From the NCBI GenBank assembly GCA_027943335.1, contig BSBK01001872.1, forward strand, positions 231,501-295,500: a stretch of 64,000 nucleotides of DNA, written 5' to 3'. The notes under the pieces were generated by a model that saw only the letters and a list, made by a program, of their open reading frames with translations, was not told the origin of the DNA and ran no database searches. This DNA is from Chamaecyparis obtusa (Eukaryota; Streptophyta; Pinopsida; Cupressales; Cupressaceae). Positions 13,900-25,243 of the stretch are shown piece after piece. The stretch's first letter is position 1. Each line of letters starts with the position of its first letter. The translations under genes and the position numbers were made by a program.

Positions 13900-14612
13900 G
13901 CTTACAACTTTCTGTTATAGAAAGCCTGATAGGATAATGGTCAGATCCTGCCTTTGGGAGAATTTCAGCATTTAAGATCTAATTGAGGTTATCAGAGTTT
14001 CCACTAATAAAAAATCTATCTAGTTTTTCTGCAATATGACTAAAACTAGTTCTTCTATTATTCCAAGTAAATATGCTATTGTTTGTGTTGATATCAATTA
14101 AATGATTGTCCATAACCCATTTACTGAAGTTTTTCCTTGATGTCTAAGATGGCATTGAAGTCTCCTCCTATAATGTGAACTTCTCCTATGTTGGCTAATA
14201 GAAAGAATTGAATTTCCTACCATACTTTCCCTTTCTCTTCATTTTGAATAGGCCCATATATGTTGATTAACTTAAACTTTAAATTGGATTTAAGGCTTTT
14301 AATTTCTAGGGCCATCCAATTATTATTTTTGGATGTAAGTTGGGCTGAGACTTTTTGAGGGTCCCATAGAACAGCTAGGCCACCGGAAGATCCTTTTGAT
14401 ATTACAAACTATGCCTTCCAGATTCCTAATTTACTACTAAACTTGATGCTTTCCTCCTTACTAAGTTTAGTTTCCTGCACTAATATAATTTCTGATTCAA
14501 AGTTTTTTAGATATCTTTTTATTAGTCTTTGTTTGTTAGGAGCATTTAATCCCCTAACATTCCAAGTTGTAACTTTCATTGATCCTAGGGAAGGCACTTC
14601 CCCTTCCTATTG
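13900..14612 (-). pseudogene. LINE apurinic-like endonuclease domain
   Basis: The domain follows the ORF1 tail with almost no spacing. Signature motifs are readable across frames: TTWNVRGLNAPNKQRLIK (about 14580-14525), the catalytic Glu in ILVQETKL (about 14483), GGLAVLWD (about 14380), LINIYGP (about 14260), GGDFNAILD (about 14150) and the final GSDHYPIRLS (about 13945). These are the conserved residues of the exonuclease/endonuclease/phosphatase fold that nicks target DNA. Stops and at least one frameshift break it, so it is not functional as it stands. Confidence 0.88.
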
Positions 14613-15352
14613 TTCAAAATGTCAACAATTTTCTGTTGATTACCCGCTTTGCCAGCTAAGGTTCTTAACTCAATAGCTGATTTCCTCCCTCTCTTTTTTT
14701 TAATTTTGTTGATGTTAGGAGAGCTTAAGCCTCCTTTGTTTATCACAATTCCAAGTTGTCTATCCTCATTAGTTATCCCAAAAAAGCCTTTAATAGATTC
14801 CTTAATGGGCTCTAAATTTTCAATAAAGTTAGTGATAGTTTTATCATTTTGATCTAAGATCTTTTGGTCAAACTCTATAAGAGCAAGGGAGTCTTCTTTG
14901 TCTAAGATCTCTTTTCCATATATCTCTACTATATTCTCTAGATTACCAGATAGGTCCATGCTCAGTGTTTCCATCTCTATAGGGATTGAGAAGGTTGGTT
15001 CAACCCCCTCTTGATGAAATATTATTGTTAGGTTCTTAACAATCTCATTATTAGGCTCTATGACCTCCCTGCTGAAATTAAATTTCTCTTAATTTTCAGT
15101 TTGTATTGAATTCATATGATCCTATTTTAAATTAAGGATGGCTTTTTCTTGTTCTATGATGTCTTTTTCAGATGCTTCTAAGATATTATCAAGATTGCCA
15201 GGAAGATCTTTATTAAAGACTTCAAATTCTAAGGGAACTGAGGGAATAGGCTCAATTAATTTTTGTTGAGTCGTCCTATAATCCTCTTTCTCTTTATCCT
15301 CTTTACTACAATTCTTAATCATTTTAATTTGATGCTTCTTTTCAACAATCAA
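14585..15352 (-). pseudogene. LINE ORF1 C-terminal region
   Basis: An acidic, coiled-looking sequence ends in a basic KIKKKRGRKSAIELR block and a QQKIVDILNNRKGK tail. Plant LINE ORF1 proteins commonly end this way just before the endonuclease frame. Two segments resemble each other: LPGNLDNILEASEKDI (about 15200-15155) and LSGNLENIVEIYGKEI (about 14958-14911), an internal duplication. No zinc knuckle is visible, so the front of ORF1 is missing. Stop codons separate the two halves. Confidence 0.6.
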
Positions 15353-15359
15353 TCTTTTC

Positions 15360-16560
15360 TGATTTTCAATAACCTGATTTGTCGTATATAATTCTATTTG
15401 AAATATTTATTTTGTATTCTAATGATTTTTTGTCATTTTCTTTAACATTTAGATTTTTTGAAGGGAACAAAGTAGTTCTTCTTCAAGATTGACCTCTTCA
15501 TCATTTGAATTAGATGAAACTTTATCTTTAACATTTTTAGGTTTGTTGATATTTTCAGTCTATGCCATGAATGAGGTTTCACCTCCTTTATATGACTCAT
15601 CAGACTCTTCTTTAGAGTCTTCTTTAGACAGTAGATTCTTCTTTTTAAAGTTATTAAATTTTTTTATTTGAATCCAACGTTTTCTTTTAGAATTTCTTTC
15701 TGATTTAGCCAAATCATCATTTTGTTCAATATAAGGACATTTTGCAGCAAAATGTCTTGTTTTTCCATAGTCAAAACATTTAAAAGGTAACTTACCTTAA
15801 TATTTATTTTTTAATTTTCTAACTATCAATGCTTCAAATGGATCTCATATATTATAATCATTTCCTCCTTTTTTTTAAGATTTAAAAGCTATTTATTTAG
15901 AAGAGGAAGCACTTCTTCCAATTGTCATTGCATAAGTTGTGAGAATGCCTTGCAATTGATGCAAGGTAATTATGGATAAAAAAAAAATTCTTCTAAAGTA
16001 GAGATTTTAGTATAAAACTTTGGAAAAAGTGTTCTCACTACTTTAGACACAACATCACATTCTTCAACCTTTTCACAAAGACCTCTTCTTACATTTACTA
16101 CTTCATCTATTCTCAAAAACTAATTTGACACATTTTCATCATCATTCATTTTAAGAGCATCAAATTGAGTTTTTAGTGTTATGAGTTTGGACTATTTAAA
16201 TTTGGCATCACCTTGATAGATAGTTTCAAGTTTTTTCCAAACTTCATTTGCAGATTGATAATACATGACTTTCACAAAGACTTCTTTTGTCAAACAACAC
16301 AAGATTTCAAGCTTTTCTCTTTTATCAATCTCATATATGTTTTTATCATCAGGATCTATGTGCATAGATGAGGGGACTGCAAATTTTTGTGTGACAACTT
16401 CCCACATTCTCACATCAAGAGAGTTAATGAATGATTCCATCATGACTTTCCATTTAACACATATTAATCAGAACCATCAAAAAGTGAAGCTCTAGTGAGT
16501 GAAGCACCTTCAGCTTGAGCCATAATCACTTCCAAAGACTAGGAACATCCCTAAGGCTAG
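15360..16560 (-). pseudogene. Copia gag (capsid plus zinc knuckle), decayed
   Basis: Read from the right, a start-like MAQAEGASLTRASLF (about 16522) is followed by the UBN2-type gag core: SFINSLDVRMWEVV, KEVFVKVMYYQSANEVWKKLE, YQGDAKFK (16443-16192). Then come LITLKTQFDALKMNDDENV and, near 15790-15740, a zinc-knuckle relic (CGKTRHFAAKCP). After this the frame is acidic, as usual before copia protease, but it is lost near 15360-15410 where the LINE material begins. Many stops are present. Protease and pol are not found next to it, so the rest was lost or displaced. Confidence 0.8.
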
Positions 16561-16593
16561 CTTATATGGAGGGACCCTATTCTTTGATAAAAA

Positions 16594-17162
16594 TGTTGGA
16601 AGTGGAAACACTCTAAGAGGGGGTGGTGGGTGAATCAGAGTGTTAAACTCAATTTCACTTTTAACAAGAACAAATAGATATTCACAATATAGTTATTTAA
16701 TTTAAATATAACAGATCAAATTGAACAAATTTTAACCTTTTCAAAATAATGACAGGGTCATAACAACATAAATTGAAACTAATAAAGAAAAGTATCAGAG
16801 TATCTAAATGAAATGCAAAGAAACACCATAACACATTATTTTGTGCCAAGTTAGAAATTGTCAAAACCATGTAGTATTTTCATAGGGAGAAAAACCACTC
16901 CAATCTGTATCTTCCTATTCATTCAAATGAGAAACAACTCTTTTACAATGTTCCACAACACTTATTGCAAGGATCACCAACCCCTCTTCCTTATTACAAC
17001 TAAAATAATTTTTAAAATACACATGGTCCCATAAATAGAACTATGAAATTTGCATCCATGAAATCATATGTAAATACAAGATATGACATTGAATAAACAC
17101 AAGGACACAACCTTATACAAATGGAGATAGACACGCATGCAATACAAATTTTGCATGCCTAC
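16594..17162 (-). repeat. Copia 5' LTR, left part
   Basis: On the plus strand the LTR begins TGTTGGAAGTGG, preceded by a mutated initiator-Met primer site (about 16575-16593, TTTATCAAAGAATAG on the minus strand). It is interrupted by the gypsy element at 17163 and probably finishes at 21275 (TTTCAACA). This fits an LTR of about 640 bp with TGTTGRAA inverted ends. The distal boundary is inference. Confidence 0.5.
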
Positions 17163-18092
17163 TAACATAGTTAAGGATGGTGGATCTAATGAAGGACAGT
17201 CCAACCTTATAGCCAACTAGAAACATAGTGGAATAACACAACAAGATATGCTCAAATCAAATTTTCATGAACATACCCAGCCGTAAGGCCTTCTGGGTTA
17301 GGGCCAATTACAATCAAGAATAGTTCTAGAAGATTGACAAAGATCCAAGTCACTTCTAGCTAGTCTAGTTCTAAAAAAAATCAGCAACTGATGGAAACCC
17401 TAAGGGAGATATGAACTTGTGCTCACAAGCCACCAAGCAATCTCCTTGTCTCCAAGCATGCAAACCACTAGCTCTGTTATGACAACTATCAAAATTCAAT
17501 CTGATATAATAGATCTCACAGGATCTAAGTCTACACTATCTTTTCCACAACTTCACTTTTCATCTTTCATCCCCTCTTGACTCCTAAACAACTACCCAAA
17601 CACTCCTTAAATACTAATCTTTAGCCACAAGTTGGCTAGAAGAAACAATTAACTCCTCCAAAAAAATATTAAATGCAATACAAGTCAGATCACAAATAGC
17701 CTTACAATTATTTAATTCTCCATGTTGGCCTCTAGATCTACATAGGAGAATGCAATAATGTCTATCAACAATAAATGCACCAAGTTAGCCAACCAAATCA
17801 CCAAGAACTCTAGTCGGTAAAATAGAACAACTGAACACCATAGAAACAATCGAGCACCAAAGAAACAATCGAGCACCAGTGAAACAACCAACCAAGCTAG
17901 GAAACACTAACCAATATAGGCATCACTGAGCACAAGTTCCACCGAGCACTAGAAGTTCCACCGAGTTCCTTCAGTGACCGAGCCTCCTTCAATAACTGAG
18001 ACCGTCAGTTAAAGCTGCAACTAAGTACTATAGAACCAAAACAACACACCTCCATGCAAATTCACTGAGTACCCTAGAATTCCCCTTCATCA
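17163..18092 (-). repeat. 3' LTR of the compact gypsy element
   Basis: 930 bp, starting TAACATAGTTAAGGATGG (TG changed to TA) and ending CCTTCATCA. It contains short tandem words of the type GAGCACCARWGAAACAA near 17845-17890, as does the partner LTR. Confidence 0.85.
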
Positions 18093-20258
18093 GAAACCCC
18101 AGGTTCAAAAATATTTTCATATGTGAGAAGAACATATTCCAGGATTTAGCACATAAACCCCAAACTGGTTCTTCACATACAATTCCTCCAACTCTTTAGC
18201 TTGCATACTCTTCCACTTCTGCTTCCTCTATCTTTTGAAGTCTTTCCTTGATAACACATAGGCTTTTTCTCCATATTGATCATCCATACCTTCAAGATCC
18301 ACCAACTAAACTCAGCTACCAATACTCAGACTCCTCCTACCAAGTGTTGTATCCAAGAAAGGCATCAGGGAAAACTTCCTGTTATCCTTCTCAACAGTAA
18401 AAACATTCTTCACACAATCATACATAGCTTTGCAATCATATTGCCAAAGTCTACCAAGTAATATATGACAACTATTCATCTCCACAATATCACATAACAC
18501 AAGATGTAATGCCCTGTCAAGGAACCCTTGAGAGTTGTAACCTATGTTAGTTGTTTATGCTATGCTTTGCTTCTGCATTGTAAACTTGATGTTGTTGATT
18601 GTTAACTCTTAAAAAAAAAACTATTATGCAAACTTAGTCGCATATTTAGGATAAATTCTTCTGGGTTCCCTGGTGGGCCATTACACAAGATCCTTATACT
18701 AGCCAATCTGAACATCAAAAAAGCATTGCTCTCTCACTTCTAGAGCATGATCATCTTGCAACCAGCCAATCCTATAAGGACAAGGATATTTCATTTTATT
18801 CAAACCAAGTTTCTAAACCATGTCCTTATTAATAAGGTTATCAGTGCTACCACTATCAATAATAACATCATAAAGCTTACCTCCAGACTTGCACCAAGTC
18901 CTGAACAAGTTACTCCTCTGACAAGGTTCCTTCTTTGTACCAAGAAATATTTTTTGAATGAGCAAGTTCTTAGATTTAGGTTCATTCTCTACATTTTCTT
19001 TCACCACAGCAGTTCGTTGGTCACCAAGCTTCTTCTGTGTACACTCAAAAGAACGATGTCCTTCTTCCACATAGTTATAACAAGTACCCTTAAAGATAAC
19101 TCTACCTGTCTTCTTCTTCAGTTCTATAGGTTTCTGTTCATCTTCTGTCACTGGTTTATCCTTCACCGAGTGATCAACCTTTTCCTTCCCTCTGGGATTA
19201 CTGTGTTTTTTCCTCTTCAACTTATCTTCTGCCTTCAGAGCATACTGATAAGCATCTTCAACAGAATCAATCTTCAACATACCAAGCTCATCCTGAATAT
19301 TGAATCTCAAACCATTCACATACTGAGCTACCTTCTCCTTACCAAGTTCTTCGTGTCTAAACTGAATAGTAAGTTTGTAGAACTCCTCGGTATAATCTTC
19401 AATAGTCAAATCCTTTTTCTTTAAATTCTATAATTTCTTAAACAAGTCAAGCTCATAGTCGGTAGGTATGAACTTAGCTTTCATTTTAGTCACCATCAAC
19501 ATCCACAGATTGATGTTCATTTCACCTTCATCTTCTCTATCTCTTTGTACTTATTTCCACCAAAGAGCAGCATGTCCTTTCAACTTAGTCTATTCCAAAC
19601 TCACCTGAAGAGGATCTTCAATTTCTTCTAGCTCAAAGAAATCTTCCAATTCACCAATCCAGTCAATCAAGTTCTTGGGTTTCAAATTACAAGAGAAAGT
19701 AGAAACTTTGATTCGGTAACAATTACTTAACCGAGCTCCAGATCTATGTAACCAAGTAGTTCTATCTTCACCAAATCTATCTCTCTGGTAATCTCCACTA
19801 GATCTAGTAGCTTCAAAGTCTTCAATAGCTTCCTCATAGCCATCTTTAGTACCAACATTCTGAGGTACACTAGTCATAGCCCTCGTGATCTCAATGATCA
19901 TGTCATTCTTCATCAATTCCATCTCAGATTTGAAATCAAATTTCACCTTCTCTGTAATCCTAGATTCCATAGTATCACAGAGATCCATAATTACCCTAGG
20001 TTCCAATCTTCTTGGAGGAATCCTTAAAGATAAGAAAACCCAAAGCAATAAAACCCCTACACAAACCACCTTGTGACAACCTCCAAATTGTATGCAATTC
20101 AGATCACAACCTGTCACCTTGCACAAACAACTAGGCCAAGATTTCACAAGTTCAGTGCCATGGATCTGCAACTCAAATCATACGATCTCTTTTCCAACCA
20201 GATCAACTTCACAAGATCAACCTTGCTAGGTCATTCCTTGCTCAAAAAGATCAACTCA
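18093..20258 (-). pseudogene. Gypsy gag and aspartic protease
   Basis: The reading frame runs right to left. The gag domain (19640-19290) has HAALWWKEVQ, FIPTDYELDLFKKL and the conserved DYTEEFYKLTIQ, VAQYVNGLRFNIQDEL. A charged linker leads to a zinc knuckle reading CYNYVEEGHRSFEC (about 19085-19040), where the second Cys is replaced by Tyr. The protease follows (YDVIIDSGSTDNLINKDMV, about 18870-18815, catalytic DSG intact). After a 181-bp insertion it continues with CDIVEMNSCHILLGRLWQYD (about 18500-18440). Homologues continue into RT, but here the frame ends at about 18310 and only 240 bp remain before the LTR. The upstream part (20171-19640) includes a start region with stops. Confidence 0.87.
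18505..18685. mobile_element. 181-bp insertion with inverted ends and 5-bp duplication
   Basis: The insertion starts TGTAATGCCCTGTC, ends GTGGGCCATTACA and is flanked on both sides by CAAGA (18500-18504 and 18686-18690). It splits the gypsy protease frame, and removing it together with one CAAGA restores a continuous match to the family. The TG...CA ends and 5-bp duplication fit a very short solo LTR (TRIM type). The inverted similarity extends about 20 bp inward with mismatches, so a miniature TIR element is also possible. It contains a 10-base A run. Confidence 0.8.
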
Positions 20259-20270
20259 GCTCTGATACCA
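20259..20270 (-). other. Primer-binding site (initiator tRNA-Met type)
   Basis: The minus strand reads TGGTATCAGAGC two bases inside the 5' LTR (20273-21204). This is the standard complement of the 3' end of plant initiator tRNA-Met, used to prime minus-strand DNA. It fixes the orientation of the element. Confidence 0.9.
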
Positions 20271-20272
20271 CC

Positions 20273-21204
20273 TGACACAGTCAAGGATGGTGGATCCAAT
20301 GAAGGACAGTCCAACCTTGCATCCAACTAGTAACATAGCGGAATAACACAACAAGATATGCTCAAATCAAATTTTCATTAACATGCCCGGTTGTAAGGCC
20401 TTCCAGGTTAGGGCCAATTACAATCAAGAATAGCTCTGCAAAATCAACAAAGATCCAAACCACCTCTAGCTAGTCCAGTTTTGAAATAAATCAACAATTG
20501 ATGGAAACCCTAAGGAAGATCTGAACTTGTGCTTGCAAGCCACCAAGCAATCTCCTTGTCTCCAAGCATGCAAACCACTAGCTCTACTATGACAACTATC
20601 AAAATTCAATCTGATCTACTAGAGCTTGCAAGATCCAAGTCTACACTATCTTTTCCATAACTTCACTTTTCATCTATCATTCCCCCCTTGACTCCTAAAC
20701 AACTACCTAAACACTCCTTAAATACTAATCTTCAGCCACAAGTCAGCTGGAAGAAACAATTAAATCCTATAAACAAATATTAAATGAAATACAAGTTGGC
20801 TCACAAATAGCCTTACAATTATTTAATTCTCTATGTCAGCCTCTAGATCTACATAGGAAAATGCAACAACAGCTATCAACAATAAATGCACCAAGTTCTG
20901 CCAACCAAAGCACCAAGAACTCCAGTCGGTAAACCAAAACAACCAAGTGCCAGAGAAACAATCGAGCACCAGAGAAACAACTGAGCACTAGTGAAACAAC
21001 CGACCAAGCTAGGCAACACCTAGCAACACAGACATCGCCAAGCACAAGTTCCATTGAGCACCAGAAGTTCCACTGAGTTCCTTCAGTGACCGAGCCTCCT
21101 TCAATAACCGAGACCATCATTTAAAGCTGCAACTGAGTACCACAAAACCAAAACAACACACCTCCATACAGATTCATTGAGTACCCTAGAATGCCCCTGC
21201 ATCA
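20273..21204 (-). repeat. 5' LTR of the compact gypsy element
   Basis: 932 bp with TG (TGACACAGTCAAGG) and CA (CCTGCATCA) ends, adjacent to the primer site. The GAGCACCAG-GAAACAAC tandem words lie at about 20945-21005. Confidence 0.88.
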
Positions 21205-21275
21205 CCAACCTTCACTTATATAAGGTATATTATATCAATTTCAACTTTTACATCTTACTTACAACTGTTTCAACA
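21205..21275 (-). repeat. Probable distal end of the copia LTR split at 17163
   Basis: The block follows the gypsy target duplication and ends TTTCAACA, which would complete the LTR begun at 16594 with TGTTGAAAC / CTTCCAACA ends on the minus strand. No second copy is available to verify it. Confidence 0.35.
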
Positions 21276-22689
21276 CATATATAAAACTATCATAATTGTT
21301 GACCCTCTATTAGGATTATACTAATTCAAAATCTTTTCTTTTCATGATACTTTCCAAAAATTATGTATTGAACCTATGAAGGGTTTTTACCTAATAAACT
21401 TTACATTTTTAAAACTATTTTTCAACTTGTAACTGTCTAAAATAATAGTTACACACTTAATTCCTTGAACCTATTTCATATCCATGCTTCTCATTAACGT
21501 GTCTAGATTTTAACAAAACCTTATTAATGAACTTCTTTAACACAAATTGTTATCAGATCATTATAGAAAATAATAATCCTTTCAAGTACCCATCTAGGGT
21601 TTTCAATACAAAACAAATTACTGTAAATTACATATGAATCCTTTGTTTCCACCTTTATAATCGAAAACAAAATCCTCTTAATGAATCTTTTCCAAAATAA
21701 CTAACAAGGGTTTTATTTAAAATGTGTTCAAGTTAACAACTTCAACAAGTCTAAATAAGAAACTTTTATAACTTTCAAGGTAATAGAAATAGACTTTATA
21801 AATAATAACTGAAAGTACCCAGTGAATAGAAACTGAATCTTCTTCAAAGCCAAGAAATAATTATTACCCAGTTTTGGGTTTTGAACCAAATCACATTTTC
21901 TTAGTAGAACAACAAGATCCCAAGCCTTTTAATCTTTGTTTTCAATGAAAATCTGGTAATGAATGCACATACCTCTATGATCTATTTGGTAAAACCCAAA
22001 TTTACTCTACCTTTGTTTGAGAATTACATTCTTCTTGGTGATTTGCCAATGGAATTTTTCAAAGATCCCAAATATGTCATATTGAAGAGATCTCATAAAT
22101 AATAACATATATGTCAAAAATAATTGCTTGAAACCACTTTGGTTTAATAAACAAAGTATTATTCCGATTTCTCAAGAACCACAACAATACAACATAGTTT
22201 TTAGCCAAAGATGTAAAGAAACCACAATAACTATCTCTGCAAGTTGATTAAAGAACTTTTGAACATAATACCTATTTGCATTTGTGACAAAAATACCATC
22301 AATCAAATCAATTTGCCATGCTGATTAACATATTGAAGACCCAAAATGAAATGCATAGTATATCTTTACAAATAATCAATGAAAAACTAGTCATGGCAGC
22401 ACCCTGCTTTAGGTTTTGAGAAAAAATCAAGTCTTTCCTATTTGTTTTTCCATCAATAACTTTCCTTAGTTTTATTTTATTACTTTTGAAGTCTGCTCAT
22501 AGAGATACACCATGTGGCTTATGTTAAACCAAGTAAAAATAACATGTAGCTTATTTTATTTAACCAAGCTTAAGTAAACATAAGTCATGTTGTATTTCAT
22601 ATTAACAAATTCAACATTTTAGTACCATCTTCCACATTATAAAAAATAACTCACTAACCACAATATCGAGGAAAAAAACCACAATAGGA
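21276..22689. other. No gene recognised
   Basis: AT-rich DNA without long frames, tandem arrays or recognisable element ends. Confidence 0.5.
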
Positions 22690-23035
22690 TTTCCCTCCTC
22701 CTCCCCCCTCTTAGGTTTGTTTCTCTTTGTGACTCTTTTCTCTTAGAAACCTATTTTGTTCATCTATCATTGTATATTTGTTATTATATGGCAATGGGAG
22801 CCCTTTCTTTGTTGGCTTGGTAGTTTCAATCTCATGTATTCTTATATGTAAACTCTTATTGTTGATATTAGTCGCAATTCAAGATTTTGGTTTTAGAGAT
22901 TGATTTTTCCATCGTCCTTAATTATCATGTGGTAGAGCAGATCATTTTGAGTTTTCTATTGTAAATATCACTTTCTAACTTCTTTTTGTTAATAATGTTC
23001 ATTTAGTGGCTTTGTCACTTTATTTAAAAATATAT
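22690..23035 (+). repeat. Possible LINE 3' tail
   Basis: A pyrimidine-rich start (CCTCCTCCTCCCCCCTC) leads to TTAGTGGCTTTGTCACTTTATTTAAAAATATATA, which resembles the 3' untranslated ends of plant non-LTR elements (this is recollection of the type, not a match I could run). No coding is visible. Confidence 0.25.
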
Positions 23036-23479
23036 ATATTTTTAGACTGCACCAAATACTATCTAGTGAAGGTATTCTTTGATAAATATTTTACAACTCT
23101 TCCTTTATGAAATGTAAGAAGACTCAATCCAAGAAAAAGTATTTAAACTAATTTCTTCATAATCATAGAATTGGTAGAGTGGGTAACTTATAGGTTCAAT
23201 AGTCACATTTCTATAAATGTGATGCATACAAATAGAAAAACATGTTTTATTATAAGAAATGATTATTAAAATTATCCTTAATAAATGACCCTTAAATAAT
23301 TATGAGATAAACTTTTAAACTTTAGAAATAGAATAAAACAAGGAGAAATACAATTATAGGTTTAAATGGATTCTTCACTATAAGATTATGAAAGAAAAGC
23401 TACGGAAAAATTAAAGACCATAAAAGTAATAAGTTTTAGAAATTTTAACTAGATAAGTTTAATGAATATTTTAAATATG
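23036..23479. other. No gene recognised
   Basis: AT-rich sequence; no frames or repeats beyond simple composition. Confidence 0.5.
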
Positions 23480-23763
23480 ATTTGAAATGAATTTGTTAAG
23501 TTAGATATATCAATACAAGGTAAATTATGTATGAGATAATGTTGATATGATTTGTATGATTAAAATTCTGATATAATATAATTGAACATTGAGAATATCC
23601 AACTAAAAGATTTTTGACTAAAATGAAATGAATTTGTTAAGCTAGATATATCAATACAAGGTAAAATATGTACGAAATAATGTTGATATTATTTGTATGA
23701 TTAAAATTCTGATATAAAATAGTTGAACATCGAGAATAGTCACACTAAAAGTTTTTAATTAAT
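23480..23763. repeat. Two-copy tandem repeat, period 141 bp
   Basis: The units at about 23480-23620 and 23621-23763 share GAAATGAATTTGTTAAG, TAGATATATCAATACAAGG, GATTAAAATTCTGATATAA and GAGAATA in the same order with scattered substitutions. No target site or coding was seen. Confidence 0.9.
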
Positions 23764-23950
23764 TAATTTATTATTTTATATTTTTTTAGGACCTAAAATG
23801 AAGCATCTCAAGAAACCAATATCTAGATAGATATGTTGATGGTTTCTATACTATTTCATATTGCATTAAATATTTCCAAAAAAAGAGCAGGATAGTTGAT
23901 TCAATGATCAATTAAGAGTAATGAAGTACCAAGTGGGTTATATTATTTGT
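23764..23950. other. No gene recognised
   Basis: AT-rich spacer. Confidence 0.5.
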
Positions 23951-24650
23951 TTACTTGAGAACCTTTAAGATGGATTCAAACTTTTGTAAAGCTAGGAAAG
24001 CAGGTATGAATAGTGAAGGAAGACAAGCGTGCAGCAGTAGCAGTCGAGTCGCTGTTATTGCCGGATATCCAGAGTCACGACAGTTATTAGAGAATTCAAC
24101 AAAAAAGCCAAGAGGCCAAACTCCCATATGAACATAAACTTGAAAAGGAATAATTGTGAGACTTCCCTTTCTTGAACTCGCTTTCGGTTGAAAGGACATT
24201 ACCCTCACATATCCACATGAATTTGGGTACAACTTGTTTTCTTAAATTTTAGACTCGTTTAAAATATTATTTCAAGCAGAAAGTGAACGGATACTATTAA
24301 AAGGCAATATACCTGAGAGAGCAATGCAAAGGTAAAGACAATATAAGAAGAGATATACGAGAATCTTAGTTGAAGAATAATGGACAGAGAAAAGGAAACT
24401 CTGATGAGAAGACATGTCGCGTCCATTCTTCGCTTTCCTCGTTGATATTATTGAAGATTGTAAGACTGAGAGATTTCACAGCAATGGAGTCGCGGAAGGA
24501 AGGAGCTAGAAGAAGAAGTAGAAGCGATAAGACAAACATAAGACCCAAGACAGAAATGACAGCAGAAGTTCATTCTTCAATAATATAGTTTTGTTTCATA
24601 TGAGTGGCCCATATTGAAGGCATGTTCTTCCTCTCTCTACGTAGCCATAA
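23951..24650 (-). other. CpG-retaining island with possible gene fragment
   Basis: This stretch keeps many CpGs (for example GTCGAGTCGCTG, GTCGCGTCC, GAGTCGCGGAAGG), unlike the surrounding elements, which suggests low-copy DNA that has not been heavily methylated. On the minus strand a TATA-like ACTATATTA (about 24580) precedes an ATG opening a 57-codon frame, MFVLSLLLLLLAPSFRDSIA..., which looks like a signal peptide (about 24539-24366). Further downstream is an open frame of 93 codons (24232-23951), beginning at a TTG and containing PNSCGYVRVMSFQPKASSRK. A CAG|GTATAT donor at about 24312 could join them. I recognise no family. It may be a 5' gene fragment or chance. Confidence 0.3.
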
Positions 24651-24689
24651 GGACAAAAGTGTCAAAATAAGTGATCATGAAATGTTTTG

Positions 24690-24872
24690 ATATTATTTTC
24701 TAGATGGGCGAACTCTTAGATCATAAGTGTAATGAAATAAAATTCGTTTTGTTAATTAGATGAATGCATCAATCAAATTGATATCTTTTTCTATATGGGT
24801 AAACTCTTAGATCATAAGTGTAATGATATAAAATTCCTTTTGCTAATTTGACAAATGCATCAATCAAATTGA
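24690..24872. repeat. Two-copy tandem repeat, period 91 bp
   Basis: Both copies carry ACTCTTAGATCATAAGTGTA, then ATAAAATTC and AATGCATCAATCAAATTGAT, at about 24690-24780 and 24781-24872. The divergence is modest. Confidence 0.9.
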
Positions 24873-25243
24873 TTTTATTATATTAACGTTTAGATGGGTT
24901 TTTTAATTGATAAATTGAAAGATATTGGTAAAATTAAATGAAAATATGTAATAGTATTTAATTTTTAAATTGGTAATAAAATATAAATGTTAAAGATGTA
25001 TATAACTAATTTTAGGATAAATATATATTGATATTTTTTTATGTATACCCTCCCAAAATCATATAGATGTCAAAATCAAATTCTATGTTGAATGTGATCC
25101 TCTTAGGAAAAACTAATTGTCTTGTAACTCACAATTTCAATCTTCTAGAATGTTGGACATCTAAAACTAGTTTTAGCCCAACATTTAATGTAACTTGACT
25201 TGTTTCAGGATGACAATACTTAGAAATAAATTTGAAAAAACTA
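24873..25243. other. No gene recognised
   Basis: AT-rich DNA left of the copia gag-protease frame. The 3' LTR expected here for that element is absent: nothing matches the LTR at 28587-29035. Confidence 0.5.

Larger units (their letters stand above)
10390..15350 (-). mobile_element. Plant L1-type LINE with C-terminal RNase H (decayed)
   Basis: A minus-strand non-LTR element is laid out in order: ORF1 tail (15350-14585), endonuclease (14610-13900), reverse transcriptase (13900-12080), linker and zf-RVT region (12080-11243), RNase H (10960-10430). It is about 5 kb. There are several frameshifts and stops. Neither a poly-A tail nor a target duplication could be placed, so both ends are approximate. 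The right edge merges into a copia gag piece. Confidence 0.9.
17163..21204 (-). mobile_element. Compact gypsy element: LTR, gag, protease, LTR, no polymerase
   Basis: Two similar LTRs (17163-18092 and 20273-21204) flank 2.18 kb of internal DNA. The insertion is flanked by CCTAC (17158-17162) and CCAAC (21205-21209), a 5-bp target duplication with one mismatch. The internal part codes for gag, a knuckle and protease on the minus strand, then about 240 bp without recognisable RT, RNase H or integrase before the 3' LTR. It is non-autonomous and resembles the TR-GAG class known in plants, or is a simple deletion derivative. The solo LTR at 1377-2354 is another trace of this family. Confidence 0.88.

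Noticed and set aside
18747..19424. 225-codon plus-strand frame
   Set aside because: It is the shadow of the gypsy gag-protease frame on the minus strand.
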